Both the position numbers and the translations under genes were made by a program. The notes under the pieces are model-generated. The model ran no database searches. It saw only the letters and a program-made list of their open reading frames with translations, and was not told the origin of the DNA. A stretch of 64,000 nt of DNA from Asterella californica. Taxonomy: Eukaryota > Streptophyta > Marchantiopsida > Marchantiales > Aytoniaceae. Shown piece after piece: positions 46,576-57,760 of the stretch; position 1 is the first letter of the stretch; each line of letters begins with the position of its first letter. Location of the stretch: contig JAYKYS010000009.1 of NCBI GenBank assembly GCA_036924285.1, positions 2,914,001-2,978,000 on the forward strand. Direction: 5' to 3'.

Positions 46576-48060
46576 ATGAGTGCCTTTGGAGCGACAAGCA
46601 TTGAAGTCTGAATTTCAGATAGGAGCCGGTCCACGACACGACAACGTTCTCCATCGGACCTGGTGCAGATGAAGGACCTTGAGAAGTAGACGAGACGTCC
46701 TCTAGAGGAGCTGCTCGCCTCCCTGGTGACTCTCCGTCTATCTCCAATCTCCTCTAGAACTCCAATATCAAGTTCAGAGGCATCTCGTCGTCTCTTTTTC
46801 TCCATAGAAGCATCTTGCCAATGAACGTGTCTATCCACGTCCACGAATACTTTGATAGACATAGTGTCTACTAGATCTCCCCACCATGTGATCCTACGGA
46901 TAGTTTCAACTCCTCTCTTAATACCTCAGAAAGAACTTGAGCATTACTGTTTTCAGCAGTCCTATCTAGCAACGTAGGACTAGAAGAAACTTCAGTATGT
47001 CTAGCATATACATCAAAATTCACCGACGGTACCATCAACGCAGTTATTACTTCTACCGTAGCAATCTGAGTTGGATTTCTCATGCCTCTTTAGAAGGATG
47101 CATGAGAAATTGTATGCTCAATGGCTCTCCAGTAGAAGAAAGGTGTAACCTACCGTTCTAGTAGCGTACGATATCAGCTCACAAATCAGTCATAAGCTCT
47201 TGATAGTCTCCTCGAAGATGATCTAGATTGTCACACTAGATACGTCTTCGAGGACGAGCACCTCCTAGACGTGCAACAGTAGACGACGGTGACTGCTCTC
47301 TTTGCAAGCCAGCTAGCTCTACCTTCAACTCTCGCATCTGCCGGATCAGGTCTTCTGTCTGGTTTTGTTGACCTTGGTTCTTTGTATATCTTTGTGCAAG
47401 AACTGGCACAACATGCATCAAAGGGACTGTTGCAGGGACAACAGGTTTGGGAGCAAGAGCCGGAGGCTACTGTACTTGAGGAGTAACGCGAGGTTGTGAA
47501 ACTACTTCTGCAAGCGGACGTCCTCCTACAATCACTCTTCCATGCATCTATCTTGTTAGTACAGCCACAACATCCTCGACTCTTCTCCAGTCAGTGGTAA
47601 CACCTCATTTAGCTAATCGATCAACCAACATAAAACATAAGAGATCTATCGTAGCATCATCGGTAACTTGTAGGAAAAGCTTTGTCTTTCTAGCATCTAA
47701 GGTTATGCGCTCAAGCATTGAGCGTTGTCGATCTCTCCGATCAAACTCTCTCAACAACTCGTTCAGTCTTATCATACGATCAGGTTGTTGCTTAATCCAG
47801 TCCAGAAATGCTCTCCTAGTAACTCTCTCTAAATCCTCTTCAAGAAACTCATCTCGAAGAGCTCACTCAAAACTCATTCTAGACACCAAGATTTCTTCTT
47901 TGTACATCTTAACTTGATCCCGCAACTCAAGAATCATAGCTAACACAGAATTGGCTATCATCTCTACATCAGTAACTCTAACCAACTCCATCTCTCTTTT
48001 GTACTCACGTAGATACTGAAAAATATCTCTAACTTCAAATCTTCCACATTTATTCACAAT
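46560..48060 (-). pseudogene. Ty3/gypsy gag remnant (family B)
   Basis: On the minus strand from 48057: FQYLREYKREMELVRVTD, then LERVTRRAFLDWIKQQPDR, LNELLREFDRRDRQ, DARKTKLFLQ, VTTDWRRVEDVVAVL, then LIRQMRELKVELAGLQREQ at 47.3 kb. An eroded zinc knuckle reads CDNLDHLRGDY (last Cys changed). At 46862-46560 are VFVDVDRHVHW, MEKKRRRD and VLEEIGD, the gag end before protease. At least six stops or frame changes break it. It is followed by the 156-bp tandem repeat rather than by protease. Confidence 0.75.
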
Positions 48061-50605
48061 CGCTTGTAAGTGGAATAGACTCTAGAATATCAAGGTCACC
48101 TTAACGAAGAAAGATAGTCATGCAACGGTGAGACTATCGAGCACACCTTAATTACACTAAAGATGAGAAGGAGAGCGAAGGGACCCTCGAGAAACAATAA
48201 ATATCTCGCGTACTCGAGTGGCACGGAGAAGAATCCTCCTAACATCATCAATTCGTCAAGACGCAAAGAGAAAAGTGCAAAAAGAATGAGCAAGAACGAG
48301 ATCTTGAGAGCGGATGAAAGAAAAACAATCGGTACAAGTGGATAAATATCAAATATTTGTCAACTTGGGGATGCGAGAAGACCTGGACATAAACTATAAT
48401 GGGAGTATTGACAGACGCTCTCACCAAAATACATCTGAGAGATGTTAATTATCACTCGAGAATAATTTATCAAATGCTTAATTTACAAAAAAAATAAATA
48501 TAAATTTAACTCTTACATATTTACCTCTTCCATCAAAGGAGGTGGATATATATGAGCCAGAGAGAAGAAGCAACAGCTTCCAACCTAATCGGTATCATAG
48601 TAGATAACCTCCTTCTAAGTTGAAATCTGCTCTCGTTCCTTGACTCCTATTGTAGACTATTCTTGCTGCGAACTATTCTCAACACCTTTCCTTTTCTTTT
48701 TCATTATATATATAATCAAATAAAAACTCTCTCTTTTTAATTAATTACCATCTCTCGTCACAACTTGTAAGTTCCCTGGTCATAAGGCGACGCAGTCCGA
48801 GGACTAACTCAACAACCATGACAAAAGGTCGATAGGAATGCACCATAAAAGCCTCTGCGTGTGAGTACTGACTAGTAGTCTTTGATAGCACCTGATTAAG
48901 TAAATTACTTAATTATGTTAATTGAGGAGTTGTCACAACAGATACTCTACTGAAAATCCTGTTGGGTGATGACTGAGTGAGTGGCAAGGAACTGGCCACG
49001 ACATGTTTCTATTACAGTATGTGCAAAAGGACAATGATATTTCTCTTTATATATCCAGACTCTGAAAGTGATTGTGATTTTGTAGTGAAGCTATGAATAC
49101 TTCTAAACACAGTGTCACTCTATCTTCCGATGGAAGTTGCAAGTTGCTGTCCACAAACTGACTGTCTACAAATCTGAAGCTCCTGTGTCAGGGGCTTGAT
49201 GATTGGGATAGTACAAGGATAAGAAGGCCTGTCGTATATTATGTCCACCTCCGACTGATACCGTGTGTAAAATACGCGAGCACGAAATTTCTCATGACGT
49301 TCTTTAGAGAATATATGAACATACGCTGTCGACTTTGAAGCAAATCATGCACCGAAGGATAAAACTGACTCACTTCTTTTCTCGACATATATATATTATA
49401 TACATATAGATTGATCATATGAATCAGATGAACCGAAAAGGATGAATGGCGGAATTCAAGGTGGTGTGAGAGGAGTGGCGGGAGATATGGTCGTGATCGC
49501 ATCACTGCAGTAGTGTTTGAGAGATGCCTTGACCAACTGAATCTCAGAATATGGTAGATAATGTAGTACTGGAGGAGAACCTGGACCCGAGCGCGCCACA
49601 ACAGAGACAGATTCCTTCCTTTTGTGCTCTCGTCATTTTTCCTCGTCTAATTGCGTGCTCCGAGCCTCGGCACCCTGGACTATCAACAACGTACGTACTG
49701 TACGGAGATCTCATGTGAGATCTCAGCTGAGTACGAACGATATCATGTGATTATGCAAATGATGAAAAGCTCGCGCCGAGTCTCAGCTGGGTCGATCAGT
49801 CGACTACTGTAGTCTGTCCTCCTCCATCAAACACGATGAACCTACGCGACCCATTCTTCTTGCTCTCAAGGCGGAGACTCATTCTTCACAGTATTATTTT
49901 TCTCCGTTTCGCAAGGAAGAACGTTAACCTCACAGTTGAACTTTATGAACTCGACCACGCCAACATCTTAGTACTGTAGCCGCTTCAGCTCAATGAAGCT
50001 TCGATATTGAGAACGTTCCTACATTACGCTTGTAGACTTCGCCAAGCCACGAATGCGCTACAGCTAACTGCAGCTTGCGTCGTTTGAAGCATTGCAGCTG
50101 AAGAAGTGCTACGCCTTTGCACACAAGAAGCGTATGAGAATACTCAAAAGTTTCGGCAGCGCCACGTTTTCTCGTGTCTGTGTGTGTGTGAATGCTGCAG
50201 TCGTCTTGCGGTACTTAACACATGAGTTACAGTCCGCCACGGTCATCATCCCAGCCTCGAATTTAGCCTGCAGTGATGGTAGTATCAGTTGACAATGTAC
50301 AGGTTTGGCGGGGCAAGTCTTCGTTATTTCATGTTGTTCATGTCATTCGTGGGCAACGAGCTCGAGGCAACCTCCATCACCAAGCCCTGACGCACTGGAC
50401 ACGGTCAAGGTAAGTCCTCGTTTGCCTCGCCTGGGCCCACCACGAAGCAGCAGATGCTGCAAATAATGCGCATCCGAGCGCACCCTAACTATTCGCAGGG
50501 GAATGTCTTACATTATAGTGGCGATAGCGACTTTAGAGCTATTGATAGCGGTGTTTAGCCCCGGTGTTCTTCCCTTCGTGGCGTTAGATGTTTGGCCTAA
50601 ATGAA
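48061..50605. other. Unassigned stretch
   Basis: No supported gene. A repeat shared with 26.95 kb lies at about 48490-48590, a 20-bp palindrome at 49705-49724, and a 120-codon frame without motifs at 49239-49601 (-). The 49.6-50.6 kb part has higher GC and may be single-copy sequence. Confidence 0.4.
48490..48590 (+). repeat. Second copy of the 26.95-kb hairpin repeat
   Basis: AAATTTAACTCTTACATATT, then TTACCTCTTCCATC and GGAGGTGGATATATATG, align with 26941-27000. The stem is imperfect here. Confidence 0.55.
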
Positions 50606-50790
50606 AAACGCGACCCAATGAATAGCAAACGGATTGAAGACCCCATCAAGCCTCACGAGGGAAAGAAGGACCCGAAGGGCCAGGCAACAACCACCCCGAA
50701 GGGAAGAACACCCGGGCTAAGCCCCTTCGGGTCCTAAGTTGCTCGATGGGTTCTTTCCATCCGGTTGCTATTCACTGGGTCGGCGTGTTT
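50606..50790 (+). mobile_element. Family M foldback (MITE-like) element, complete, 185 bp
   Basis: The left arm starts AAACGCGACCCAATGAATAG and the right arm ends TATTCACTGGGTCGGCGTGTTT. Read in reverse complement the right arm matches the left over about 43 bp with a handful of differences. A second, perfect inverted repeat sits inside: AGGACCCGAAGGG (50667-50679) with CCCTTCGGGTCCT (50723-50735). The whole element can therefore fold on itself. It has no coding capacity. Partial copies lie at 13281, 14059, 18760, 21627 and, reversed, 57761. No clear target-site duplication was seen. Confidence 0.85.
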
Positions 50791-51620
50791 ACACTATGCG
50801 CAGGAAATAGGAAGATCTTTTTCTTTTCTTTTCTCTTTTATTTAAAATCATTTTTAAAAGAGGTGGCAGGACACCTATCGAAGATCTTTCAAAGCAACGG
50901 TCTTGCCTCCTCCAATCTTGTATCCTTTCGCCGATCGACTTCCGTAGTACTTGGACGTCTCAATCTTTACCCCGTAAAAATGATAAGGGAAAAGATTCTT
51001 AATCCCGTAAAGGGGTAATAGGGAGACTCGAACTTTGGCTGTAAATATTTTCATAATTTTCATTAAATTTTTGCTGTAAATTTTACGTATGATCTCTAGA
51101 GATGGTACACAAATTTTATAGTCATTAAACGTTTGTAATCTATACTCGTAAGTTTAATATGCTAGAAACGGTTGAAAAGATTTCAAACGGCACTCTACAT
51201 AAATTCTGCCACCTCTGACACGGCATGACACTTCAGGCTTAAGTCTCTTCATCTGAACCCTATAACTTTGGTTACGGGTGGATATTTGAGTCGGCTTAAT
51301 ATCAAGACAAACAATTAGAGTCACTCAAACCTTAGTTGTAAAAGATTCTCGTAACTCCCGTAAAATTTAAATTCACTTGACCTATGTAGTGTATGCTCGT
51401 GAAGGAGATTTCCTGAACATCATTGAGATAAATACATGAATTGGATAATTATAGAGGTTTTTTACAGTCATTTGACATTTGACACTTATATGAGTCTTAT
51501 AATTTTCGTTACGGAAAAAGGTTTGAGTGACCCTATTGAATTTCTTAGAGTTTACTTCTAGAGCAAAAAGATGTTCAAGATTAGCATAAGGACTCTATAA
51601 TTAACTTATTAAATTTTTTC
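50791..51620. other. Unassigned AT-rich stretch
   Basis: No gene or clear repeat was seen beyond T-rich runs and degenerate AT-rich DNA. Confidence 0.4.
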
Positions 51621-51945
51621 CATCTGAAGATGACAGAGGGAAGTAAGCTTAATTTATTATTTTATCTTTCTGTCGAGAAGAATTAATAATAGATTAATGT
51701 ATTGATTATATCAATTCTCTTATTCAACAAGCGGCCACACTTGTAGTCTTGGACACGTTAGTCTGCACTTCACTTATGGGTTCCGTCTGGACGTTTCAGC
51801 AGTCTAAAGACGTACCACTATCACTTAACAATTACACATTACTTTAGATTTGCACTAAAGTTTACTATAGAATCTGTGTATAACACTTATCTTTTTCGAT
51901 TATAGAACTGAACCAAAGTTCTCCAAAGGTGGTTGAGCATGCTAA
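51621..51945 (+). repeat. Family A AT-rich repeat, copy 4
   Basis: The small hairpin CCATCTGAAGATG is followed by a long imperfect stem-loop at 51650-51698 (TTAATTTATTATTTTATC / AATTAATAATAGATTAA around loop GTCG). AACAAGCGGCC and the box CACTTATGGGTT (51771-51782) come next, then CGTCTGGACG, and it ends near GGTTGAGCATG. It aligns with copy 3 at 27733 along its length. Confidence 0.8.
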
Positions 51946-51974
51946 TGCGGATGCACCATGCATATTCATTTCTT

Positions 51975-52262
51975 TCATCAATATCTAACTATTCCGACAG
52001 GAATAGTTAAGTAATAAATTAAACTCACATTAAATAAATATCTAAATAACTGAAGTTCTCGGACTTATACCTTTTGAAGCATGGCAATCTATTCAGACCT
52101 TATGGTTTATATCTTCTTCTTGCCTTTCCAGGCATAGATTAACAAGTTTTAATATTTACAAAATATTTACAAAATATTTTCATTCATTTAGTATATATTT
52201 TTTATTTAACACTTCTATAACAGCAAGCGAAAGAAAGTTCACAAAAGTTCATCGAGCATGTA
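51975..52262 (+). repeat. Family A AT-rich repeat, copy 5, in tandem with copy 4
   Basis: It opens with a perfect 10-bp stem, TAACTATTCC (51986-51995) and GGAATAGTTA (52000-52009), followed by AGTAATAAATTAAA. GCATGGCAAT and CTTATGGTTTATATCTTC (from 52099) recall copy 2. It ends with TTCATCGAGCATG, recalling copy 3. Confidence 0.75.
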
Positions 52263-52809
52263 TATATTCGGATGCTTGTTCTAGAAAGAAATCGGGGTAT
52301 TAGGGACACTAAAACCTCTCCCCTCAACAAAAATTACAAGAATAAAATAAGAAGACTAAATCCTGAAGGTTAAACAGTGCAAAACTGTCAATATAATAGA
52401 CATCCCATCCATAACTTTTCAACCATATGCGCATATTACATTTCTGAGCATACACTACGCAATTGATGTAAAGATTTACCTAAAAGTTACAGCAAATTCC
52501 TGTAAAAAGTTTTACCAAAGTTACGGGATATTTTTACTAGGACGGACAAAGATGACAAATACTAGATATAATGTATAGTTTTTAACGAGAGTGATTCGCA
52601 TCCAACTGAAGAGATATATATTAAACTTGCAGTAAACTTGTCATTAAGATGAGATTCTCATTTTGTTCTTTTTGTTTCCACGTGTTCACTACGTAAGAAA
52701 CTCTATACACGAAAAGGTTATTTTTATTATATTCGTTAACTGTTACTAACTGGGATATTCTCAAACACTAACACTTTGAGAATCCGAACTGTACGGCAAT
52801 GACAGCAAA

Positions 52810-52821
52810 CAGACATCATGT
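52810..52821 (+). repeat. 5' target-site duplication of LINE-B
   Basis: CAGACATCATGT, repeated exactly at 55715-55726 after the poly(A) run. Preceding A residues could extend the match by up to three bases. Confidence 0.88.
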
Positions 52822-54822
52822 CAGACATCATATCAGCCGTGGGATTAGACAAGGCTGCTCTGTAGCACCTCTCCTCTTTGCTCTAACCACAAAACCTTTG
52901 ATGAGTATCCTAAACCAACACCAAGAGGAAGATAAATTGGAGGGCATCGACATAGGTGGGGGTCACAAACTTCTTCACCAACTGTTTGCGACACATGAGT
53001 CGGTCTGAAAGCTGCGGGAGAGAACTTTGAAGCACTGAAGACGGCGGTGAGGATCTATGAGAGGATGTCGAGTGCTAAACTCAACATGGAGAAATCCACA
53101 ATAATACCATTTGTTCAATGGCCTACCCCCAGTGGATGATAGATAGTGGATGCAAGGTAGTGAAGGTTGGAGAACCTATCAAATACTTAGGTTTTTCTCT
53201 AGGATGCAAGATATCCCCTGAAACGAGAGATAGATTTGTCTTAGACAAAGTCACTAAGAAACTACATGGATGGTCAAATCGGTTTCTCTCATTCCAAGGG
53301 CGGGTAGTGATGACTAAACATATTCTGAAAGCTATACCATTATACGCTCTACTCACACAATCACTCACACAAAAAGGATACAGTGAGTTGGAGGGACTGT
53401 GTCGAGAATTCTTGTGAGGAAAAATGACGAAGGAAGGCCGAAGCAACCATTAGTAGCTTGGAGGACTATTCTACAGAGGAAGGAGCAGGACGGATTGGAC
53501 CTCCACTCCTCACAAATCCAAGCGAAGACGTTCCAACTTAAACTTGCAACCAGCATGCTCAACGATCCGGTGGAGGAATGGCAACACCTAGCTCATCACT
53601 TGATACAGATGACTAACAAAGAGAGAAGAGGAAAGCGTGAATGACGAGGATGGTCAACACAAGAATGGATGTTGGTAAGGGATAGTGTGCGGATCAGCAA
53701 TGCAGAAACGATCAACAACCTACTTCATACTTGGTTTAGCGTAAGACACAAGGTGAGATTCATAGATAATTCCAGTAGAATCAGCGGTAATACGTCTGTC
53801 ACGGCAGCTACTAGACTAGTAGAAGGAAAATTTGAGAAGGAGAAGGTGATCAGGTGGACTAGAAAGAACCGGATCACCAACTTAGCCGAGCTATGGGATG
53901 AGGCAAAGTGAGAAAGGGAAAACAAATGCAACATCCTCATACAACCTTGGACTGCAGACACTCATGAGATGAACAAACTACGGATCTGGTCTATCAAGTT
54001 GCAAGGTTGCGCCACACTACAACAAGGAGATAACTGGCAATGGCTCACAGAGGAGAATAATAAGCAGTTAGATGGATGGAGTTTTCCTAATATGCAGTGG
54101 TCGGGAATCATACAAGCTCAGAGTATTCAATCAGAAGTACTCAACAACAGATGGCAATCCTCCCTATCCGAAAAACAGTGGAGTCAATACTTCAAAGGGG
54201 TATGGTCAGGTAGATATTCTTCTCGGATTAAAGTAATCATATGGAAGGTTACGCATAGCACATACTACACTGGATCTAGAGCACTGAAATGGGACAAGGA
54301 CTCTGGGCTATGTAGGCTGCGCAGAGACAACCTGGAAGATATAGCTCACATGTTTTGAGTTGTAAGACGATAAAGCGCTGGTGGGATGAACTCAAATACA
54401 TAGGTAGAGGTACCAGTAGTGATATTATGGGAACTGATAGCCTAGTCGGAGTCATCCGGAGCTGCAAAAAGAAGCGAAAATCAGGCTCTATCCTCCCCTA
54501 CACCTTTGCACAGATCATCATTGCCGGTTGGAAGAGTCGAAACGAGTGGGTTTACAAACAAAAACGATGGCTACCCGATTGGAGATGGGTCTTCTGCGAA
54601 TGTAAGATAGCCATTCAAAGCGCCGAGGGCGACGGCGATCACAAGTCACAAGTCAGAAGGACTAAAATGCTCCAGGAATGTCACATAATGGAAGCCAGAG
54701 CCACAAGCCCAGCTTCCGACGTTTCCAACTCAGGTGGAATACCAATCCAGATGTTCGAAGTGATCATACAAACAATCATTAAGAAACGACTTAGCTGGAT
54801 AAGCAGACACCAAAGTTGATGG
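52822..54822 (+). pseudogene. LINE-B reverse-transcriptase ORF, C-terminal part, frameshifted
   Basis: It starts within RT with ISRGIRQGCSVAPLLFAL. The catalytic FADD region is damaged and reads LFATHESV before a stop. It continues with RIYERMSSAKLNMEKS, then at 53118-53417 IKYLGFSLGCKISPETRDRF, LHGWSNRFLSFQGRVVMTKH and ILKAIPLYAL, and at 53399-53644 PLVAWRTILQRKEQDGLDLH. Later frames (53669-53911, 53969-54358, 54355-54819) carry the post-RT region, with a degenerate Cys-containing segment near 54.3-54.6 kb. At least four frame changes make it non-functional. Confidence 0.85.
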
Positions 54823-55665
54823 GCCAGAAGATGCTACTTTGATGACAATCATCACAAACGAAGAAGAACGCATCCACCTCAGCAACTCCTCGGACCTGCA
54901 CAAGGCTCGACATTCAAGAAACGTGTAATACCATCACAGCCGATTGTAGACTTGAGACCTACAACAAGACAAACCCGCTGAGAAGACCACGCAACTCTCA
55001 GCACTGCAAGATATTCGATCTCATACACTGTGTGGGAATCGCGATGGCGGAGGACGACAGCACTAAGCCATTAAAAACTCTGATCTGATCTATCACATGG
55101 CCCACCAAAACGATGGCTCCTTCTTACGATGGATACGAGATGACAGTATCCGAGCGCCTTAGATCGTCTTCGATCTCGAACTGATCGACACTCAGCCCAC
55201 CACTACCGTCTCTTCTTCGGCGTCCGCACCAACGCCTGTTAACTAAAAGCACGCGCGGTGTACGTCAAAAAGAAGACCATGACGACAAAATCGAACATGG
55301 CTTCAACCTCGACCGTGACCATGCTCTTCTCTCCTACCTGCGCACACTAAAGACTTTTTCGAGCACTCAAGCGATCTCCAATTTAGGTCTGACTACTGAC
55401 AAACGGGACCCACTTGTGTTTAGAAAGCACAAAATCTTATTCTCCATCCCACCCGATTATGACTCTGTCATTACTGCCATTAATATTTTCCTGACGAGCA
55501 TTAAAGTGTCCTTTGGTTTAGGTCAGTTTAGTCGCCTTCGGGCCCCGCTCGTGTTTAGAAGGTTTAATACCTCCCCCTCCCTGCTCTTAGTTAAGGGTGC
55601 TACTAGCACTGCTACGCAGAGTCCAAGAGTAGGTCTGTACGTTTTCTTGTACTTTCACCCCGGGC

Positions 55666-55671
55666 AATAAA
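55666..55671 (+). terminator. Polyadenylation signal of LINE-B
   Basis: AATAAA 31 bp before the start of the 12-A tail, in the expected position for the element's transcript 3' end. Confidence 0.7.
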
Positions 55672-55714
55672 TCTCTTCAAGGGCGCTCCCCCTCCTTCTT
55701 TCAAAAAAAAAAAA

Positions 55715-55726
55715 CAGACATCATGT
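55715..55726 (+). repeat. 3' target-site duplication of LINE-B
   Basis: CAGACATCATGT directly after the poly(A) run, identical to 52810-52821. Confidence 0.88.
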
Positions 55727-55824
55727 TAGTAAACAAAAGAAAAATAAAACAGGGTATTCTATAGGTAGAGTATCTATAGAAATATTCTGTTCTACTTTTC
55801 ATGATTTAGAACAAGAGAATATCC

Positions 55825-56230
55825 TTCCCCACGGCTTTGTATAGTAAATTTGTTTTTTTTTATCAGAAAACGTGAAAGTGTTATAAAAATTTATTTTAAT
55901 AAGTTATTATAGAAAATTAAATTAATTTATAAAGATTATACGTTAATCAATCCTGGAGTAGCCAATTCATCCGGAGAGAACCGATAAGTGAAAAGCAATA
56001 TGATGCGTTTCTGGGGTATAAGTTCGAGACTTTTATTTCAATACGTGTCATTTTGGACCAACATTAATTTATATTCTAACCTCCCCATGCGTTTAGTTTA
56101 TATTCTAACCTTCTCATGCGTTTAGTGTTTTAGAGTTCCACTAACCTTTCCCGCCGGAAGGATTAGAATATAATTAGAATATAGATTAGAATATAGATTA
56201 CACACCCATGTACACTTCAGTGTACATGAT
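55825..56230 (-). repeat. Family A AT-rich repeat, copy 6 (minus)
   Basis: Read on the minus strand it begins with a 10-bp hairpin (56207-56228, arms CATGTACACT and AGTGTACATG), the same sequence as hairpin I of copy 2. Next is stem CTAACCTTTCC / GGAAGGATTAG (56141-56166) with loop CGCC. The box CACTTATCGGTT follows (55979-55990), then CTGATAAAAAA, and it ends GCCGTGGGGAAGGATAT. Copies of TTTATATTCTAACC are duplicated internally near 56070-56110. Confidence 0.72.
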
Positions 56231-56639
56231 GTACAGAGAGAGTTCACGGGAAGAGACTGCTTACAGTAACGTCCATACATTCTTTGGAGGGTTCCGCTAT
56301 TTCTACGGAAAACCAAAGAGCTTCTATGGGACTAGCTGAAGCGCTTTACGGCGATAGTTTGAGACGCACTTTCAGTATACAAGCTATTATATTTTATAAT
56401 TGCCGTACTTATTATTGTTTATTTATGGAAGAATGTTTCTTACCGTGTTTTCAGGCAGGGTGATTGGGATGCTACATTAAAAGCCTACTAACACTCATAC
56501 TTCTCTCTTATTATCAAATATATGCATCTAAAGTGCACTTCTTTTTCTCCGTTGTGAAAAGTGGAAAATCTAAAACTATCATTGGATTAGACACCGCAAT
56601 GACTATACCATCGAGATGTTAATAGAAATTTAATAAATA

Positions 56640-56900
56640 TATTTTTTAATAATTGTAGATTAAATTATATATTATATATTATATATTAACTACCTTGTAC
56701 ATGCCAGACTCGAAGATAACCTATAAAGCATCTAGACTGCGGCTGCAATAAGAACCATAAGAACGAACTGCAACTGTGTGAAAATCATTTCTTTTGAAAA
56801 TTTAATTTATGACCTAACCCTTTTCGCAAGAAAGATTAAATTATAAATTAAATTCCTTCGCGTATTCCCCTTTTCCCGATCATGGAAGAGGAAGGAAGTA
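56640..56900 (-). repeat. Family A AT-rich repeat, copy 7 (minus)
   Basis: Stem AATTTAATTTAT (56799-56810) and ATAAATTAAATT (56843-56854) is perfect over 12 bp, with further partial pairing through CTAACCCTTTTCG. The box is at 56718-56728 (CTTTATAGGTT on the minus strand). The outer edges are uncertain. Confidence 0.6.
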
Positions 56901-57089
56901 GTGAAGTATCAATCTTTCTCAAGATTATCGGAAAAGATATACAAGGAAGTCTGAAATAAATTAAGTATGATTAATAATAAGTATTTTACAAATTTTACAA
57001 CACAGTGTGACTCATGTGTGAGACTGCAGAAGTACACGAGATGACATACTTGGCCAGTAGCCTGCCTGCCACGTGGCCCTCATGGCTAA

Positions 57090-57420
57090 TTATATCCTTC
57101 CTCACGGCCTTGTACATTATATTACATTTTCTGGTATCAGAAAACATATAAATTATATGTGAAATATTGTACCAAGTTTTAAAAAGTTTATAGTGTTAAA
57201 CTGCATTAGAGTTGCAAACATATCCGGACATAACTCATAAGTGATATTTGGCTCTCGTGCTGGTAGGAGTATAATTCCGAGAGTCGATTAAATATATTTT
57301 ATAATTTTCCTTAATTTATACTTTAACTCTTCTTCTCGCCGTAAGAATTAAGGGATAAATTAATCGAAACCCTCCGGCTTGCTAAGTGTAATGAAGTGAG
57401 GTGAATAATATCCTCCATCC
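57090..57420 (-). repeat. Family A AT-rich repeat, copy 8 (minus)
   Basis: Stem TTAATTTAT (57311-57319) and ATAAATTAA (57355-57363), with further pairing of CTTTAACTCTT against AAGAATTAAGG. The box CACTTATGAGTT is at 57232-57243, then TATGTCCGGA. CTGATACCAG follows and the copy ends GGCCGTGAGGAAGGATAT, as in copy 6. Confidence 0.72.
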
Positions 57421-57701
57421 TCAACAGTGATCTCTAGATCTATTCCATTTCAAGCTTACTCATTACTTCCAAATTTTGTAAATATAAAGAGGATTTTGTG
57501 AAAAAGGACCAAAAGAATATATTAAAGGATGAACATGTACAGACACAAACCCTTCATTTATTTATAGTTCATGTGTAAATCATGTCATGATTTCATCTTC
57601 TTTTCACAACTCATCCCAGATCTCTCTCGGTTCTCGCGATCGATCATTCCTTTTATTATTATATTATACTGAGGCTATTATCCTCACCCGTACCCGGATT
57701 C

Positions 57702-57730
57702 CAAGACGGGTTTATATATCACCCGTCTTG
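57702..57730. repeat. Perfect 10-bp hairpin
   Basis: CAAGACGGGT (57702-57711) and ACCCGTCTTG (57721-57730) with a 9-nt loop. Confidence 0.8.
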
Positions 57731-57760
57731 TACTATTACGCTCACCTCTCACTATAAAAG

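Larger units (their letters stand above)
52822..55714 (+). mobile_element. LINE-B: 5'-truncated non-LTR retrotransposon with poly(A) tail
   Basis: This 2.9-kb insert begins inside an RT ORF and ends in a run of 12 A (55703-55714), 31 bp after an AATAAA at 55666-55671. An exact 12-bp duplication flanks it. Those are the hallmarks of target-primed reverse transcription. The coding part runs to about 54819 and is followed by about 0.9 kb of 3' UTR. It is separate from LINE-A in sequence and architecture. Confidence 0.92.

Noticed and set aside
56000..56030. tRNA gene suggested by GTTCGAGACTT-like sequence (also near 51030 and 58555).
   Set aside because: No A box, acceptor stem or cloverleaf could be formed around these short matches.
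57090..57150. Possible hammerhead ribozyme or retrozyme: CTGATA and CCGTGAGG occur together on the minus strand of family A.
   Set aside because: The required CTGATGA, stem II and GAAA arrangement is absent: CTGATACCAGAAA has no room for stem II, and CCGTGAGG lies outside it. The resemblance is to isolated words only.
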